64,000 nucleotides of DNA, taken from assembly GCF_028823665.1 (NCBI RefSeq), contig NZ_JAPEHV010000004.1, forward strand, positions 248,001-312,000, given 5' to 3'. The notes beneath the pieces were generated by a model, which did no database searches, was not told where the DNA came from, and was given only the letters and a program-made list of their open reading frames with translations. A program made the position numbers and the translations under genes. The DNA is from Microbacterium sp. C7(2022) (GTDB taxonomy: Bacteria; Actinomycetota; Actinomycetes; Actinomycetales; Microbacteriaceae). The first letter of the stretch is position 1. Each line of letters opens with the position of its first letter. Of the stretch, positions 17,850 through 26,407 are shown one piece after another.

Positions 17850-18353
17850 CTAAGCCTCGGGGCTGATCTGGTCGATCGCCTTCGTCATGTGTTCGAGGAA
17901 GCTGATGATCACATCGGCGTCGTCGTCGGAGAGGCCACGCGTGGCATCCATCATCCGCTCGTGCATTGCGCCGAGAGTCTTGCGCACCTCGTCGTCGGTG
18001 TGCGGAGTCGCGTGGAGGACGACCATGCGACGGTCGGACGGGTGTGGTGCGCGCGAAACGTGATCAGACCGGACGAGGCGATCAACCAGGGCGGTGGTTG
18101 AGGCGGTCGAGATCCCGAGGTATCGCGCGACGTCGGAGGGACTCACCGCAACGCCCTGGCGCTCGGCTCGCAGAATGAAGCGCAAAGCGAGAAGTTCGTT
18201 GTCTCCCATTGCCATGTCATCACGCGTGCGACGGCGCATTGCCATGTCGGCTGCGCGGTATACGCGCATTGCCTCGAGGACACGGCGGCCACGCGCGGCG
18301 TCCTCGCCGGCGTACCAATAGCCGTCGCGGGTGTCCTGCGCGAGATCTGTCAT
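17850..18353 (-). CDS. MarR-family transcriptional regulator
   Basis: 167 residues. The winged helix-turn-helix runs from NELLALRFILRAERQGVAVS through DVARYLGISTASTTALVDRLV, then the wing HVSRAPHPSDRRMVVLHATP, which matches the DxRxxxxxLT-like MarR pattern. The ATG at 18353 sits 6 bases from TATTCT (18360-18365), favouring it over a GTG 18 bases upstream. It is divergent from the DUF7882-type gene; the shared 90-bp control region has inverted ACTAG repeats that it probably binds. Confidence 0.88.
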   Translation of the reverse strand: MTDLAQDTRDGYWYAGEDAARGRRVLEAMRVYRAADMAMRRRTRDDMAMGDNELLALRFILRAERQGVAVSPSDVARYLGISTASTTALVDRLVRSDHVSRAPHPSDRRMVVLHATPHTDDEVRKTLGAMHERMMDATRGLSDDDADVIISFLEHMTKAIDQISPEA

Positions 18354-18359
18354 TTCACA

Positions 18360-18413
18360 AGAATAGCTCACTTGCCTATTGACTAGCTTGTCTAGTAGTT
18401 TCTCAAACTAGTT
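18360..18413. promoter_or_regulatory. MarR promoter with ACTAG-type operators
   Basis: The minus-strand -10 box TATTCT is at 18360-18365. An inverted repeat ACTAG-N5-CTAGT at 18382-18396 overlies the likely -35 position. A second, perfect 8-bp palindrome AACTAGTT is at 18406-18413. Both share the ACTAG half and lie between the divergent MarR and DUF7882-type genes, so one regulator could control both directions. Confidence 0.6.
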
Positions 18414-18440
18414 AGTTCACACATCGACAAGGAGTACACC

Positions 18441-18803
18441 ATGGGCGTTCTGATCTACGGCATCTCAGAAGAGTCGATCGAGATCCCCGACCGCATCCTC
18501 GATCACCTTCGTGTTCTCTTTGCGACGAAGCTGCGACGCGGCGAGAGTTTTCCGGTCAACTTCAAGATGCGCGCAGATGCTCGCGGAGGCCGCGAGACTC
18601 TCTGGATCCACCCTTCCATTCCCGTCCGCTTCGTGTTCGAGTCAGACAACGCGACAGAAATCGACGAAAACTTGCTCCAGGAGCTCGCTCGCCGGTCGAA
18701 CACCACCACGGGACTCGCCATCGATCTGAATGAATGGGATGCCGCGCGCATGCCGAATCCGCGATCGATTGCCCCTCGCCCCGAACTCGAGCGCGCGGCC
18801 TGA
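18441..18803 (+). CDS. DUF7882-type small protein
   Basis: 120 residues starting MGVLIYGISEESIEIPDRIL, with LRVLFATKLRRGESFPVNF and ETLWIHPSIPVRFVFES. This matches my knowledge of a small Microbacteriaceae family (DUF7882), sometimes mislabelled as ATP-dependent DNA ligase although it has no ligase motif. The protein is probably a compact beta/alpha fold of unknown role. An AAGGAG ribosome site precedes the ATG by 7-8 bases. Its promoter is shared with the MarR gene, so MarR control is likely. Confidence 0.8.
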   Translation: MGVLIYGISEESIEIPDRILDHLRVLFATKLRRGESFPVNFKMRADARGGRETLWIHPSIPVRFVFESDNATEIDENLLQELARRSNTTTGLAIDLNEWDAARMPNPRSIAPRPELERAA

Positions 18804-18840
18804 GCCGAGCGCCTCGACCGCGGGCCGAGGTCGCGGGCGG

Positions 18841-20580
18841 TCAGAGCGCGGGTTCGTCTTCTAAAAACTCGACGATCTCGCGGGGCGGGCGACGGAGCAG
18901 CGTGGTCGCGGCGAGGCCGATCAAGACTCCGAGCGCGATCGCGACCATGGTCGCCACCGTCGAGACGAGCGTCGTAATCCCCGCGGTGTCACCGTGCAAG
19001 AGGGTCGCCACTCCCGTAAGCCCCAGGGCGCCGGGCACGAGAAGCCAGAACGCGGGGAGGAAGCTGACGATGGTCGGCGGGCCGGTCTTCTGGCGTGACA
19101 GCAGGACGGCCACGGGGGTCATCGCGACGGCGCCGACGAGTGCGGAGAGGGGACCGTTGAGGAAGATCTCGCCGATGACCTGCGCGCCGTAAGCCACGTA
19201 TAGGACGACGAGGATCCAGCCGATGGATGCCGGGCGAGCGCACTGGTACACCGACAGCGCTACGCCGAACACCGCGACGGCGATCCACGGGGCGACGGGT
19301 CCGAGTGGGCTTCCTCCCCACGTCGAGGTGAACGCGGGAACACCCAACAGGGAGACGGCGGCGACCAGTCCGGCACCCAGCAGGATGAGCCGCATTCCGC
19401 CGGCCGCCGCTCGGGCGGCGCCGGAGACGATGTCGCCGCTGGCGAGTTCGAGCACGGCGATGGTGAGCAACCCACCGGGCAGAAGCATGATGAGCGGTGC
19501 GATGAGCATCGGCGTGACGCCCGAGTCGATCCCGTGGGCGAACGCAAGGACGACCAGGCCGACGCCGAACGATACGCCCACCACGATCAGGCCCTGATAC
19601 GTAGCGCTCACCCGCTGACCGGCGATCAACACGGCGCCGACGCCGACGCCGACGATCATGGCGAGGGCGACGCCGATGGCGGTTGCGCCCAGGAGAACAG
19701 CCAGCGCGCCCGACAGCAGCCCGTACGCGATTACTCGCTGCCAGGTCGGGAAGGGCGGCGGTTGCTCGTCGATGCTCTCCAGGCTGCGCCGCGCCCAGGC
19801 GGCCGATCCGCTGCGCGTGCGCGCTTTTCGGACGATCCGATCCACGAGGTCGATCTGGTAGAGCAGGCGTGTCGATTCGCCGGCGGTGACTGTCCGGGTT
19901 GACACTTCGGAGTCGTCGTTAGCGGCCGACACGGTCACCGACGTCGGTAGCACGACGATCTGCGCGCCCGGTTGTCCGTTGGTTGCGGCGATGTCCTGCA
20001 TGGCATCGCGGACCATGCCGACGGGGTAGCCGCTGTCGATCATCGCGCGCCCCGCTGCGGTGGCTGCGCCGATCGTGACAGAGACCGGCGGACGCGCCGC
20101 ACTGGCCGGGCGCGTCGACGTTTCGGTCGGTTGCGAAGGGTTGCGCGTGACTGCCCAGACGAACAGGCCCGAACCCAGCAGGACGACGATGGCGATGAGG
20201 AGCGTCGGCAACGTGACGGTCGATGTCGTGACGCCAGCGGGGATGGGTGGAATGGGAGTCGCGCTCGTCGTCGGGGTGGGCGTGGGTGTCGGAGTCGCGC
20301 TGGTCGTTGGGGTGGGCGTCGCCGTGGCGGTCGGGCTCGGGTCAGGCGTCGGCGTGATCGTCGGGGTCGGCTCAGCGGTCGGGGTCGGTGAAGCGGATGC
20401 CGTCGCCAACGGTGTCGGCGTGGTTTCGGCTGTCTCGGGCTCTGGCGTCGCACCCCCGGCGGGGAGGCTGCCGAACACGATGAACGTCGCGATCAACAGG
20501 AGCGCGACGACGGCGCCGGACCATGCTGTCGCGCGCACGCGCGTGTGCGCCGTCGCGGGCGGATGGGAGCGGTCTGGCAC
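18841..20580 (-). CDS. thrE: ThrE-type threonine/serine exporter with a Pro/Thr-rich linker
   Basis: 579 residues. It exports threonine and serine with the proton motive force. The C-terminal 430 residues hold the fused ThrE halves: the soluble-plus-membrane DUF1212 part (GRAMIDSGYPVGMVRDAMQDIAA, LPTSVTVSA, then five helices) and the DUF3815 part (five more helices, GEIFLNGPLSALVGAVAMTPV). The N-terminus is unusual: one membrane segment (about 20-42), then about 70 residues of PTPTP/TATPTP repeats, then a second membrane segment before the ThrE core. The GTG at 20580 is chosen because GGAGG lies 7 bases upstream. Confidence 0.85.
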   Translation of the reverse strand: MPDRSHPPATAHTRVRATAWSGAVVALLLIATFIVFGSLPAGGATPEPETAETTPTPLATASASPTPTAEPTPTITPTPDPSPTATATPTPTTSATPTPTPTPTTSATPIPPIPAGVTTSTVTLPTLLIAIVVLLGSGLFVWAVTRNPSQPTETSTRPASAARPPVSVTIGAATAAGRAMIDSGYPVGMVRDAMQDIAATNGQPGAQIVVLPTSVTVSAANDDSEVSTRTVTAGESTRLLYQIDLVDRIVRKARTRSGSAAWARRSLESIDEQPPPFPTWQRVIAYGLLSGALAVLLGATAIGVALAMIVGVGVGAVLIAGQRVSATYQGLIVVGVSFGVGLVVLAFAHGIDSGVTPMLIAPLIMLLPGGLLTIAVLELASGDIVSGAARAAAGGMRLILLGAGLVAAVSLLGVPAFTSTWGGSPLGPVAPWIAVAVFGVALSVYQCARPASIGWILVVLYVAYGAQVIGEIFLNGPLSALVGAVAMTPVAVLLSRQKTGPPTIVSFLPAFWLLVPGALGLTGVATLLHGDTAGITTLVSTVATMVAIALGVLIGLAATTLLRRPPREIVEFLEDEPAL

Positions 20581-20671
20581 GGTCGAACCTCCGACCTGCA
20601 CACTAACGCGGGCCGGCAGGCCGGCGCCACGGCCGCGCTACGGCCTCGGGCGCTACGGCCTCGGGCCCGCC

Positions 20672-20763
20672 GGGGCTACGCCTCGCGCCCGCCGGGGCTA
20701 CGCCTCGGGCCCGCCGGGGCTACGCCTCGCGCCCGCCGGGGCTACGCCTCGCGCCCGCCGGCC
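20672..20763. repeat. 22-bp tandem repeat array
   Basis: Four copies of a 22-bp unit beginning GGGGCTACGCCTCG start at 20672, 20694, 20716 and 20738, with one variable base each; shorter degenerate copies (CTACGGCCTCGGG) lie just upstream at 20636-20668. The unit is not a multiple of three, and the array lies between the end of the POT transporter gene and the start of thrE. It is therefore a non-coding minisatellite. Copy number probably varies between strains. Confidence 0.85.
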
Positions 20764-20833
20764 GCGAGTGAGCACGAAACCTGCGAGCGGGCATCCGATC
20801 TGATGCTCATTCGCAGGTTTGATGCTCACTCGC
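20764..20833. repeat. 70-bp palindromic element (family C)
   Basis: A near-perfect inverted repeat: 32-base arms at 20764-20795 and 20802-20833 with a 6-base loop. The outer 11 bases are exact (GCGAGTGAGCA/TGCTCACTCGC), as are the inner AAACCTGCGA/TCGCAGGTTT blocks. As RNA it would form a long hairpin after the POT gene and could act as a terminator, but it lacks a T-run. Its size matches two other palindrome-ended repeat families in this window, suggesting a small mobile repeat. Confidence 0.75.
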
Positions 20834-20837
20834 CGGC

Positions 20838-21012
20838 GGGGCGGGGCCGCGTGGGGCGTGGGCTGGCGCGGGGCGCGGGGTGGCGCGGGGCGCGGGGTGG
20901 CCCCGCGGGGTGGCGCGGGGCGCGGGGTGGCCCGGCGGGGTGGCGCGGGGCGCGGGCTGGCGCGGCGGCGGGGTGTGCCGCGGGGGCGTGGGGTGCGGGG
21001 CGCGGGACAGCG
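20838..21012. repeat. G-rich degenerate repeat tract
   Basis: About 170 bases made mostly of GGGG runs in the pattern TGGCGCGGGGCGCGGGG, repeated five or more times with drift. The plus strand has many sets of four G-runs spaced 3-7 bases apart, so G-quadruplex formation is possible. No gene is supported: frames through it give only low-complexity Arg/Gly/Ala/Pro. Together with the two preceding repeats it fills the 467-base gap between thrE and the POT gene. Confidence 0.7.
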
Positions 21013-21047
21013 AGACCGCGGGCGCCAAGGCCGCGGGGCGGATGCCG

Positions 21048-22634
21048 CTACCGCACGCCCTTCATGAGTTTCAGCACGGGCTTGACGGACGCCAGCAGCG
21101 CCAGGCCGATGATGATGGCGAGCACGCCGAGGATCGAGAAGTAGGGCACCTCGTTCGTCGGGTCGTAGTAGCCAGCCAGCCATCCGGCGACGGCCGTGCC
21201 CAGCGCCACCGACAGGAAGTACAGCGCCACCATTTGGGTGTGGAACCGCTCGGGCGCGAGCTTGGTGCTCACCGACAGCCCCGGAGGTGAAATGAACAGC
21301 TCGGCGACCGTGAAGACGAACAGGATCCCGACGATGGCCAGCAGCGGCGTCGAGTTCGGGGCGCCATTGGCCCACGGCAAGAACAGGAGGAACGCGACAC
21401 CCATGATCATCGCGCCGAGCGAGAACTTCACCGGTGCGCTCGGCGCGCGCGTGCCGAGCTTCGTCCAGATCGCGGCGAAAACGCCAGAGAGGATGATCAC
21501 GAAGATCGGGTTGATCGAGTTCACCCACGACACCGGCATCTCCCAACCGAAGATCGTGCGGTTCAGGCGTTCGTCCGAGTACACCGTGAGCACCGTGAAC
21601 TGCTGCTGGTACAGCGACCAGAAAGCCGCGTTCACCAGAAACAACGGCAAGAACCCGATGACCCGCGAGCGATCGGTCGCAGAGATCGCGCGCGAAGAGA
21701 TGATGACCCAGAAGTACGCGATGGATGCCACGATCGTCACCAGGATCACGATGCCGGCGAGGTTGTCGGCGCGGATCACGCCCAGCAGCACGAGCGCGAC
21801 GACGACCACGACACCCGCGGCGCCGATCCCGAACGCCACGCGGTACTTGTCGCGCGGCAGCGGGTTGGCGACGTGGCGCGACGAGTCGGGAAGCTGCTTG
21901 CGTCCGAACGAGTACTGAATGAGCCCGATCGCCATGCCGACGGCGGCGGCGCCGAAACCCCAGTGGAAGCCGAGGTTCGTTTGCAGGACGCCGGTGATGA
22001 GCGGCCCGAGGAACGCACCGAGGTTGATGCCGAGGTAGAACAGCGAGAAACCGGCATCCCGTCTCGAATCCTTCGCCGAATACAAGGTGCCGACCACCGC
22101 GGTCGCGTTGGCCTTCAGCCCGCCCGAGCCGATGGCGACGAGGATGAGCCCGACGCCGAGGCCCCATACGTTCGGCAGTACGGCGAGTCCGATGTGCCCG
22201 AGCATGATGACGATGGCGCTGTAGAAGAGGACACGCTCCGAGCCGAGCATGCGGTCGGCCAGCCATGCGCCGAGGATCGTGGCGAGGTACACGCTGCCGC
22301 CGTACGCGCCGACGATGCCGGTCGCCACCGTGCGGTCGATGCCGAGCCCGCCTTCGGCGACGGTGTAGTACATGTAGATGAGCAGGATGCCCTGCATGCC
22401 GTAGAAGCTGAAGCGCTCCCACATCTCGACTCCGAAGATGTGGGCGAGCGCCCAGGGCTGCCCGAAGAACCGGGTGTCGCTGTCGCCGGGACCGCTCGTG
22501 GCTGCCGCATCGGTGCCGCTGAGCTCGGCGGCGATTTTTCCGCTGTCGCCGGGGCCTTCCGCCGCGGCCGCTGTCGCGCCATCCGGAGCACCGACGGGAA
22601 CCTGTTCCGGATCTGGGGGCGTTCGCTCATCCAT
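21048..22634 (-). CDS. POT/PTR-family proton-dependent oligopeptide transporter
   Basis: 528 residues with 12-14 helices. The PTR signatures are visible: WERFSFYGMQGILLIYMYYT (the ExxER-like helix 1 region around residues 72-91), GAYGGSVYLATILGAWLADRMLG, and FSLFYLGINLGAFLGPLITG (the FYxxINxG motif). It imports di- and tripeptides with H+. The N-terminal 50 residues are a poorly conserved Ala/Gly/Asp-rich tail. TAGCCT lies 6 bases before the ATG. It is followed by the repeat-filled gap and thrE. Confidence 0.93.
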   Translation of the reverse strand: MDERTPPDPEQVPVGAPDGATAAAAEGPGDSGKIAAELSGTDAAATSGPGDSDTRFFGQPWALAHIFGVEMWERFSFYGMQGILLIYMYYTVAEGGLGIDRTVATGIVGAYGGSVYLATILGAWLADRMLGSERVLFYSAIVIMLGHIGLAVLPNVWGLGVGLILVAIGSGGLKANATAVVGTLYSAKDSRRDAGFSLFYLGINLGAFLGPLITGVLQTNLGFHWGFGAAAVGMAIGLIQYSFGRKQLPDSSRHVANPLPRDKYRVAFGIGAAGVVVVVALVLLGVIRADNLAGIVILVTIVASIAYFWVIISSRAISATDRSRVIGFLPLFLVNAAFWSLYQQQFTVLTVYSDERLNRTIFGWEMPVSWVNSINPIFVIILSGVFAAIWTKLGTRAPSAPVKFSLGAMIMGVAFLLFLPWANGAPNSTPLLAIVGILFVFTVAELFISPPGLSVSTKLAPERFHTQMVALYFLSVALGTAVAGWLAGYYDPTNEVPYFSILGVLAIIIGLALLASVKPVLKLMKGVR

Positions 22635-22693
22635 GAGTTGAGGCTAGCGCCGCGCGGATGCCGCGACCAGGTATGACGCGAACGATGTCGGCG

Positions 22694-24130
22694 CTACTCG
22701 GGCAGCGAGGGATGCGCTTCCTGCTCGGCCCGGTGTCGCGGAATGAACAGTGCGACGATCAGGGCGATGGCCGCAGCGCCGAGGCCCAGCCAGAAAGACA
22801 GCTCGAACGCGAAGGGAGTCGGCACGCTGACGCCCTCGAAATCGGCGGTGTTCGTCGCCAGCACCGCGCCGATCACAGCGGCGGCGGTACTGGTGCCGAG
22901 CGAGCGGAACAATGCGTTGAGTCCGTTGGACGCACCCGTTTCGGACTGCGGCACGGACCGCATGATCAACATCGGCATGGCGGCGTAGCCGAACCCGATG
23001 CCCGCGCCGATGAGCAGGTTGGCCACGACGAGCTGCCACACTTCGGATGCCCACAGCAGGGTGAATGCGTACGCGGCGATCAGTGAGATCGCACCGAGCA
23101 CCAGCAGCAGCTTCGGGCCGACGGTGCTCGCCAAGCGTCCCGAGAACGGGGAGAGCACCATCATCACCAGCCCCGCGGGCATCACGACGAAGCTCGCGGC
23201 CAGCAGCGACAGCCCGAACCCGCCGGCGGCGGTGGGTAGTTCGAGGATCTGCGGGTACGACACGTTCGACGAGAACAGCGCGAAGCCCATGGCGATCGAC
23301 GCGATGTTCGTGAGCAGGACGGGACGGCGGGCCGCAACCCGCAGATCGAGCAGCGGCTCGTCGATGCGCAGCTCGTACCACCCCCACGCGAGAAGGACGA
23401 CGAGTCCGCCGATGCCGCACGCGAGCGTCGGAGCGGATGCCCACCCCCACTCGTTGCCGCGGGAGATCGCCAGCAGAATGCCGATCAGCCCGACCGCCAG
23501 ACCCGCAGTTCCGACATAGTCGTAGGAGCCGGCGGTGCGCAGCACGCTCTCGGGAACGATCCACAAGACCAGAGCGAACACGGCGACGCCCATCGCCGCC
23601 GACACCCAGAACAGCAGATGCCAGTCCGCCCGCTCGGTGATCAGCGCGCTGACGGGAAGCCCCAGGGCGCCACCGACGCCCAGCGTCGCGCTGATGAGGG
23701 CGATCGCCGAGTTCACGCGATTCTCGTGCAGCACATCGCGCAGGATCGAGATTCCGAGGGGGATGACGCCGGTGACGGCGCCCTGCAAGGCGCGGCCCAC
23801 GATCAGCCACACGATGCCCGGCGACACCGCCGCGATCACCGAGCCGAGAATGAGCAGGCCGACCAGGATCAGCACGATCCGCTTCTTGCCGTACATGTCG
23901 CCGAGCCGGCCCGAGATCGGGGTCATCACGGCCGCGGCGAGCAGAGTAGACGTCACCACCCACGCAGTGTCATCGCGGCTCGCGTCGAGCAACTCGGGAA
24001 GCTTGGCCTGGATCGGCACGACCAGCGTGAACATGAACGACGACGCAAGTCCCGCCAGCGCCAGCACCGCGATGATCGCGCCTTGCCGCGGCATCCGGGT
24101 GAGTCTGCTGCGTTCGTCCGGATGGCCCAT
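22694..24130 (-). CDS. MFS transporter (DHA2-like drug exporter type)
   Basis: 478 residues, about 14 hydrophobic helices. The loop motif GRLGDMYGKKRIVLILVGLL (motif A, GxxxDxxGRKR-like, about residues 56-75), the first-helix WVVTSTLLAAAVMTPISGRLGD and the antiporter-like GAVTGVIPLGISILRD support a drug:H+ antiporter of the EmrB/QacA type. The substrate is unknown. TAGCCT lies 6 bases before the ATG (leaderless). It is the next gene upstream of the POT transporter on the same strand, 59 bases away. Confidence 0.9.
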   Translation of the reverse strand: MGHPDERSRLTRMPRQGAIIAVLALAGLASSFMFTLVVPIQAKLPELLDASRDDTAWVVTSTLLAAAVMTPISGRLGDMYGKKRIVLILVGLLILGSVIAAVSPGIVWLIVGRALQGAVTGVIPLGISILRDVLHENRVNSAIALISATLGVGGALGLPVSALITERADWHLLFWVSAAMGVAVFALVLWIVPESVLRTAGSYDYVGTAGLAVGLIGILLAISRGNEWGWASAPTLACGIGGLVVLLAWGWYELRIDEPLLDLRVAARRPVLLTNIASIAMGFALFSSNVSYPQILELPTAAGGFGLSLLAASFVVMPAGLVMMVLSPFSGRLASTVGPKLLLVLGAISLIAAYAFTLLWASEVWQLVVANLLIGAGIGFGYAAMPMLIMRSVPQSETGASNGLNALFRSLGTSTAAAVIGAVLATNTADFEGVSVPTPFAFELSFWLGLGAAAIALIVALFIPRHRAEQEAHPSLPE

Positions 24131-24150
24131 CCGCTCAGGCTATCGGCGTT

Positions 24151-25503
24151 TCACCGGGGTGGGACGCGCTCCGGAACAGGAGTCGGATGCCGCGCGCCGG
24201 CCTCTGTGTCGGTGTCTCCGGGCACGGTGGCGGTGTCGCGCAGCGCGCTCTGCACGCTGTCGATCCACGTGCCCACGCTCTCTCGGGCGACAGGAGTGTC
24301 GGGGTACCGGCAGCGCAGGTGTACGCCCTGCTCGTTGACGATGAACCAGATCATCACACCGTCGGTGGGGACGACCGCTGAGACGTACTGCACCTCGAAG
24401 TCAGGGGAGACCTGCACGGGAAGCCGTCGCGTGTCGAGCCACGACACGGCGAACATGCCGGGGGTCGCGGGCATCCCCCCGTAGGGGGCGAGGATCGGGG
24501 CGAGCGGATACGAGCCCAGGCGGATCGCGTCCTTCACCGCGGCGGTGGCGCCGGAGGGGTCGTCGCACGAGAGGACGGCGTTCGTGATGTACCAGCCGGC
24601 GCTGTCGTGCCACTTCGCGTCGTGACGGCTGTGCACCGGGAACACTGCGCGCAGGCCGGTGCCGGTCATCGCGAGCGACACCTCGGTGAGCACGCCGACG
24701 GCGAGGGAGATGAGGCGCACGCCCGCGGCATCCGCCCGCGCCGACAGGCGCTCCAGCCCCGCGCGATCGAGCACGTCGCGCACCTCGACAACCTCATGGT
24801 GCGCGCGAGACACGTCGCCCAGCGGGAGGGGGAAGACCGGCATCAGCCCACCACCGGCATCCATCACCTCGCTCCAGCGTTCGCGGACGTCTTGCGGGGC
24901 CTCCGCCTGCGCGGCGAGGACGGCGGTGTGTTCGGCGAATGCCGCCGCCGGTGCGAGCTCGGCGCCCGCGAGGGCGTCGGCGAGGTCGCGCAGCAGCACC
25001 AGCAGCGACCACATGTCGACGTGGGAGTGGTCCGACCCGATGACGATCGCCGGGCGCGGATCCGCGTCGCCGGCGTCGGGCTGGATGACGCACACGCGGT
25101 GCGAGGGCTGCGCGAACGGGCGGCACCAGGTGTCGAAGACAGCGCGCACCACGTCGCGGGTGGCGGAGCCCTCGGGTACGTCGTGTGTGAGCCAGCTGCC
25201 CGGGCCGAGAGTGAGCTCGTGCAGAGTGAGCTCGCCCTGGTCGTTCCGCGTGAAGGCGGTGCGGAGCGTGCCGTGCCGGGCCACCACGCACTGCCACGCG
25301 TCGGCGATGGCATCGAGCGTCGTACCGACCGGCAACCGCGCAGCGAGCGCCATCCACGAACCGGGCCGATCGCCCTCGCCGACGTGCCGCGACTGGTCGA
25401 AGGACACGAGGAACTCGCGGCCGGTGAAGCCGCGCGCCTCAGGGGCGTAACTGTGCACCTGGCCATGTGGAAGCACCATCTGGGCGATATTCGTCAAGCG
25501 CAT
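24151..25503 (-). CDS. Stand-alone condensation-domain (CoA-dependent acyltransferase fold) protein
   Basis: 450 residues. The active-site motif of NRPS condensation/PapA-like acyltransferases, HxxxDxW, reads HSHVDMW in GSDHSHVDMWSLLVLLRDLADAL. Other matches are ARHGTLRTAF near residue 83 (the LxxRHxxLRT block), the latch-like PVHSRHDAKWHDSAGWYITNAVL, and FAVSWLDTRRLP. The protein probably transfers an acyl group or forms an ester/amide in a lipid or natural product; no carrier protein or adenylation domain is nearby. TAGACT lies 8 bases before the ATG. A GTG 21 bases upstream is the alternative start. Confidence 0.8.
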   Translation of the reverse strand: MRLTNIAQMVLPHGQVHSYAPEARGFTGREFLVSFDQSRHVGEGDRPGSWMALAARLPVGTTLDAIADAWQCVVARHGTLRTAFTRNDQGELTLHELTLGPGSWLTHDVPEGSATRDVVRAVFDTWCRPFAQPSHRVCVIQPDAGDADPRPAIVIGSDHSHVDMWSLLVLLRDLADALAGAELAPAAAFAEHTAVLAAQAEAPQDVRERWSEVMDAGGGLMPVFPLPLGDVSRAHHEVVEVRDVLDRAGLERLSARADAAGVRLISLAVGVLTEVSLAMTGTGLRAVFPVHSRHDAKWHDSAGWYITNAVLSCDDPSGATAAVKDAIRLGSYPLAPILAPYGGMPATPGMFAVSWLDTRRLPVQVSPDFEVQYVSAVVPTDGVMIWFIVNEQGVHLRCRYPDTPVARESVGTWIDSVQSALRDTATVPGDTDTEAGARHPTPVPERVPPR

Positions 25504-25520
25504 TGCGCCGTAGTCTAGGC

Positions 25521-25607
25521 GCACGACGTTTCACCGAGCGCACGGTGTGTCACTTCACGCACGGTGATTCATTTCCGCACGGCGATTCATTTCCTGCACG
25601 GAGGATC
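25521..25607 (+). repeat. Degenerate 18-20 bp direct repeats before the hydrolase gene
   Basis: Two near-identical 18-bp units, CGCACGG(T/C)GATTCATTTC, lie at 25558-25575 and 25576-25593. Weaker copies flank them at 25521-25557, and a final one (GCACGGAGGATCAT) contains the ribosome site and start of the next gene. It looks like repeated duplication of a translation initiation region. Confidence 0.65.
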
Positions 25608-26384
25608 ATGCCCACATTCGTCGTCACCGACGCCCGTCTCGACTACGACATCACCGGTGATGAGGGCCCGCTCGTCGTGCAATTGCACGGTCTCACCTCT
25701 TCTCGTGAGCGCGATGCGCACCTGGGCCTCGACCTCGGCCGCGCCCTTCGGGGTCATCGCGTGCTGCGCTATGACGCGCGAGGGCACGGCGGCTCGTCCG
25801 GCTCACGCAACGAACAGGACTACCGGTGGGAGTCCCTCGCCGGAGACCTCTTGGCGCTCCTCGATCACGTGGCTCCGGGGGAGAAGGTGCATGGCATCGG
25901 GCCGTCGATGGGGACCGGAACACTCTTGCACGCGGCGATCCGCGATCCCGACCGCTTCGCGACGCTGACGCTGGTCGTGCCGCCGACCGCGTACAAGGCC
26001 CGGCGCACGCAGGCCGAGCACTATCGCCACGGCGCCGATCTGATCGAGAGCCACGGATTGGCGGCCTTCCTCGCCCTCGGCGATGCCGCGCCGGTGCCGC
26101 CCGCGCTCGCCGATGCGCCCCAGACGTTCCCCGAAATCGCCGAAGACCTGCTGCCCACCGTGATGCGCGGGGCGGCCGCCACCGACCTTCCCGACCGCAA
26201 GGCCATCGCCGAGATCACCGTGCCGACGCTGATCCTCGCGTGGTCGGGCGACCCCGCGCACCCGGTGCGCACGGCTAATCGACTGCACGAACTGATCGAA
26301 GGCAGCCGTCTCGTCGTCGCGCGAACGCCGTACGGTGTCATGGCGTGGCCGGGTCTCTTCGCCGAGCACGTCATCACCGCCTAG
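25608..26384 (+). CDS. Alpha/beta-hydrolase fold protein
   Basis: 258 residues. The core runs VQLHGLTSSRERDA (oxyanion loop), RVLRYDARGHGGSSG, and the nucleophile elbow GIGPSMGTG (Ser near residue 104). An acid Asp lies in ILAWSGDPAHP. The C-terminal region where the catalytic His normally sits (G-H-x-x-x-x-E/D-x-P) reads PYGVMAWPGLFAEH, with Val in place of His, so classical esterase activity is doubtful. A GGAGGA ribosome site is only 2-3 bases before the ATG. It lies 23 bases ahead of the GNAT gene. Confidence 0.85.
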   Translation: MPTFVVTDARLDYDITGDEGPLVVQLHGLTSSRERDAHLGLDLGRALRGHRVLRYDARGHGGSSGSRNEQDYRWESLAGDLLALLDHVAPGEKVHGIGPSMGTGTLLHAAIRDPDRFATLTLVVPPTAYKARRTQAEHYRHGADLIESHGLAAFLALGDAAPVPPALADAPQTFPEIAEDLLPTVMRGAAATDLPDRKAIAEITVPTLILAWSGDPAHPVRTANRLHELIEGSRLVVARTPYGVMAWPGLFAEHVITA

Positions 26385-26407
26385 CCCTCCGGGTGCACAC
26401 TGGATCC

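Noticed and set aside
20698-22422. Minus-strand frame reading through the POT gene and the repeat tract
   Set aside because: Frame-shifted relative to the clear POT transporter; the repeat part is Pro/Arg low complexity.
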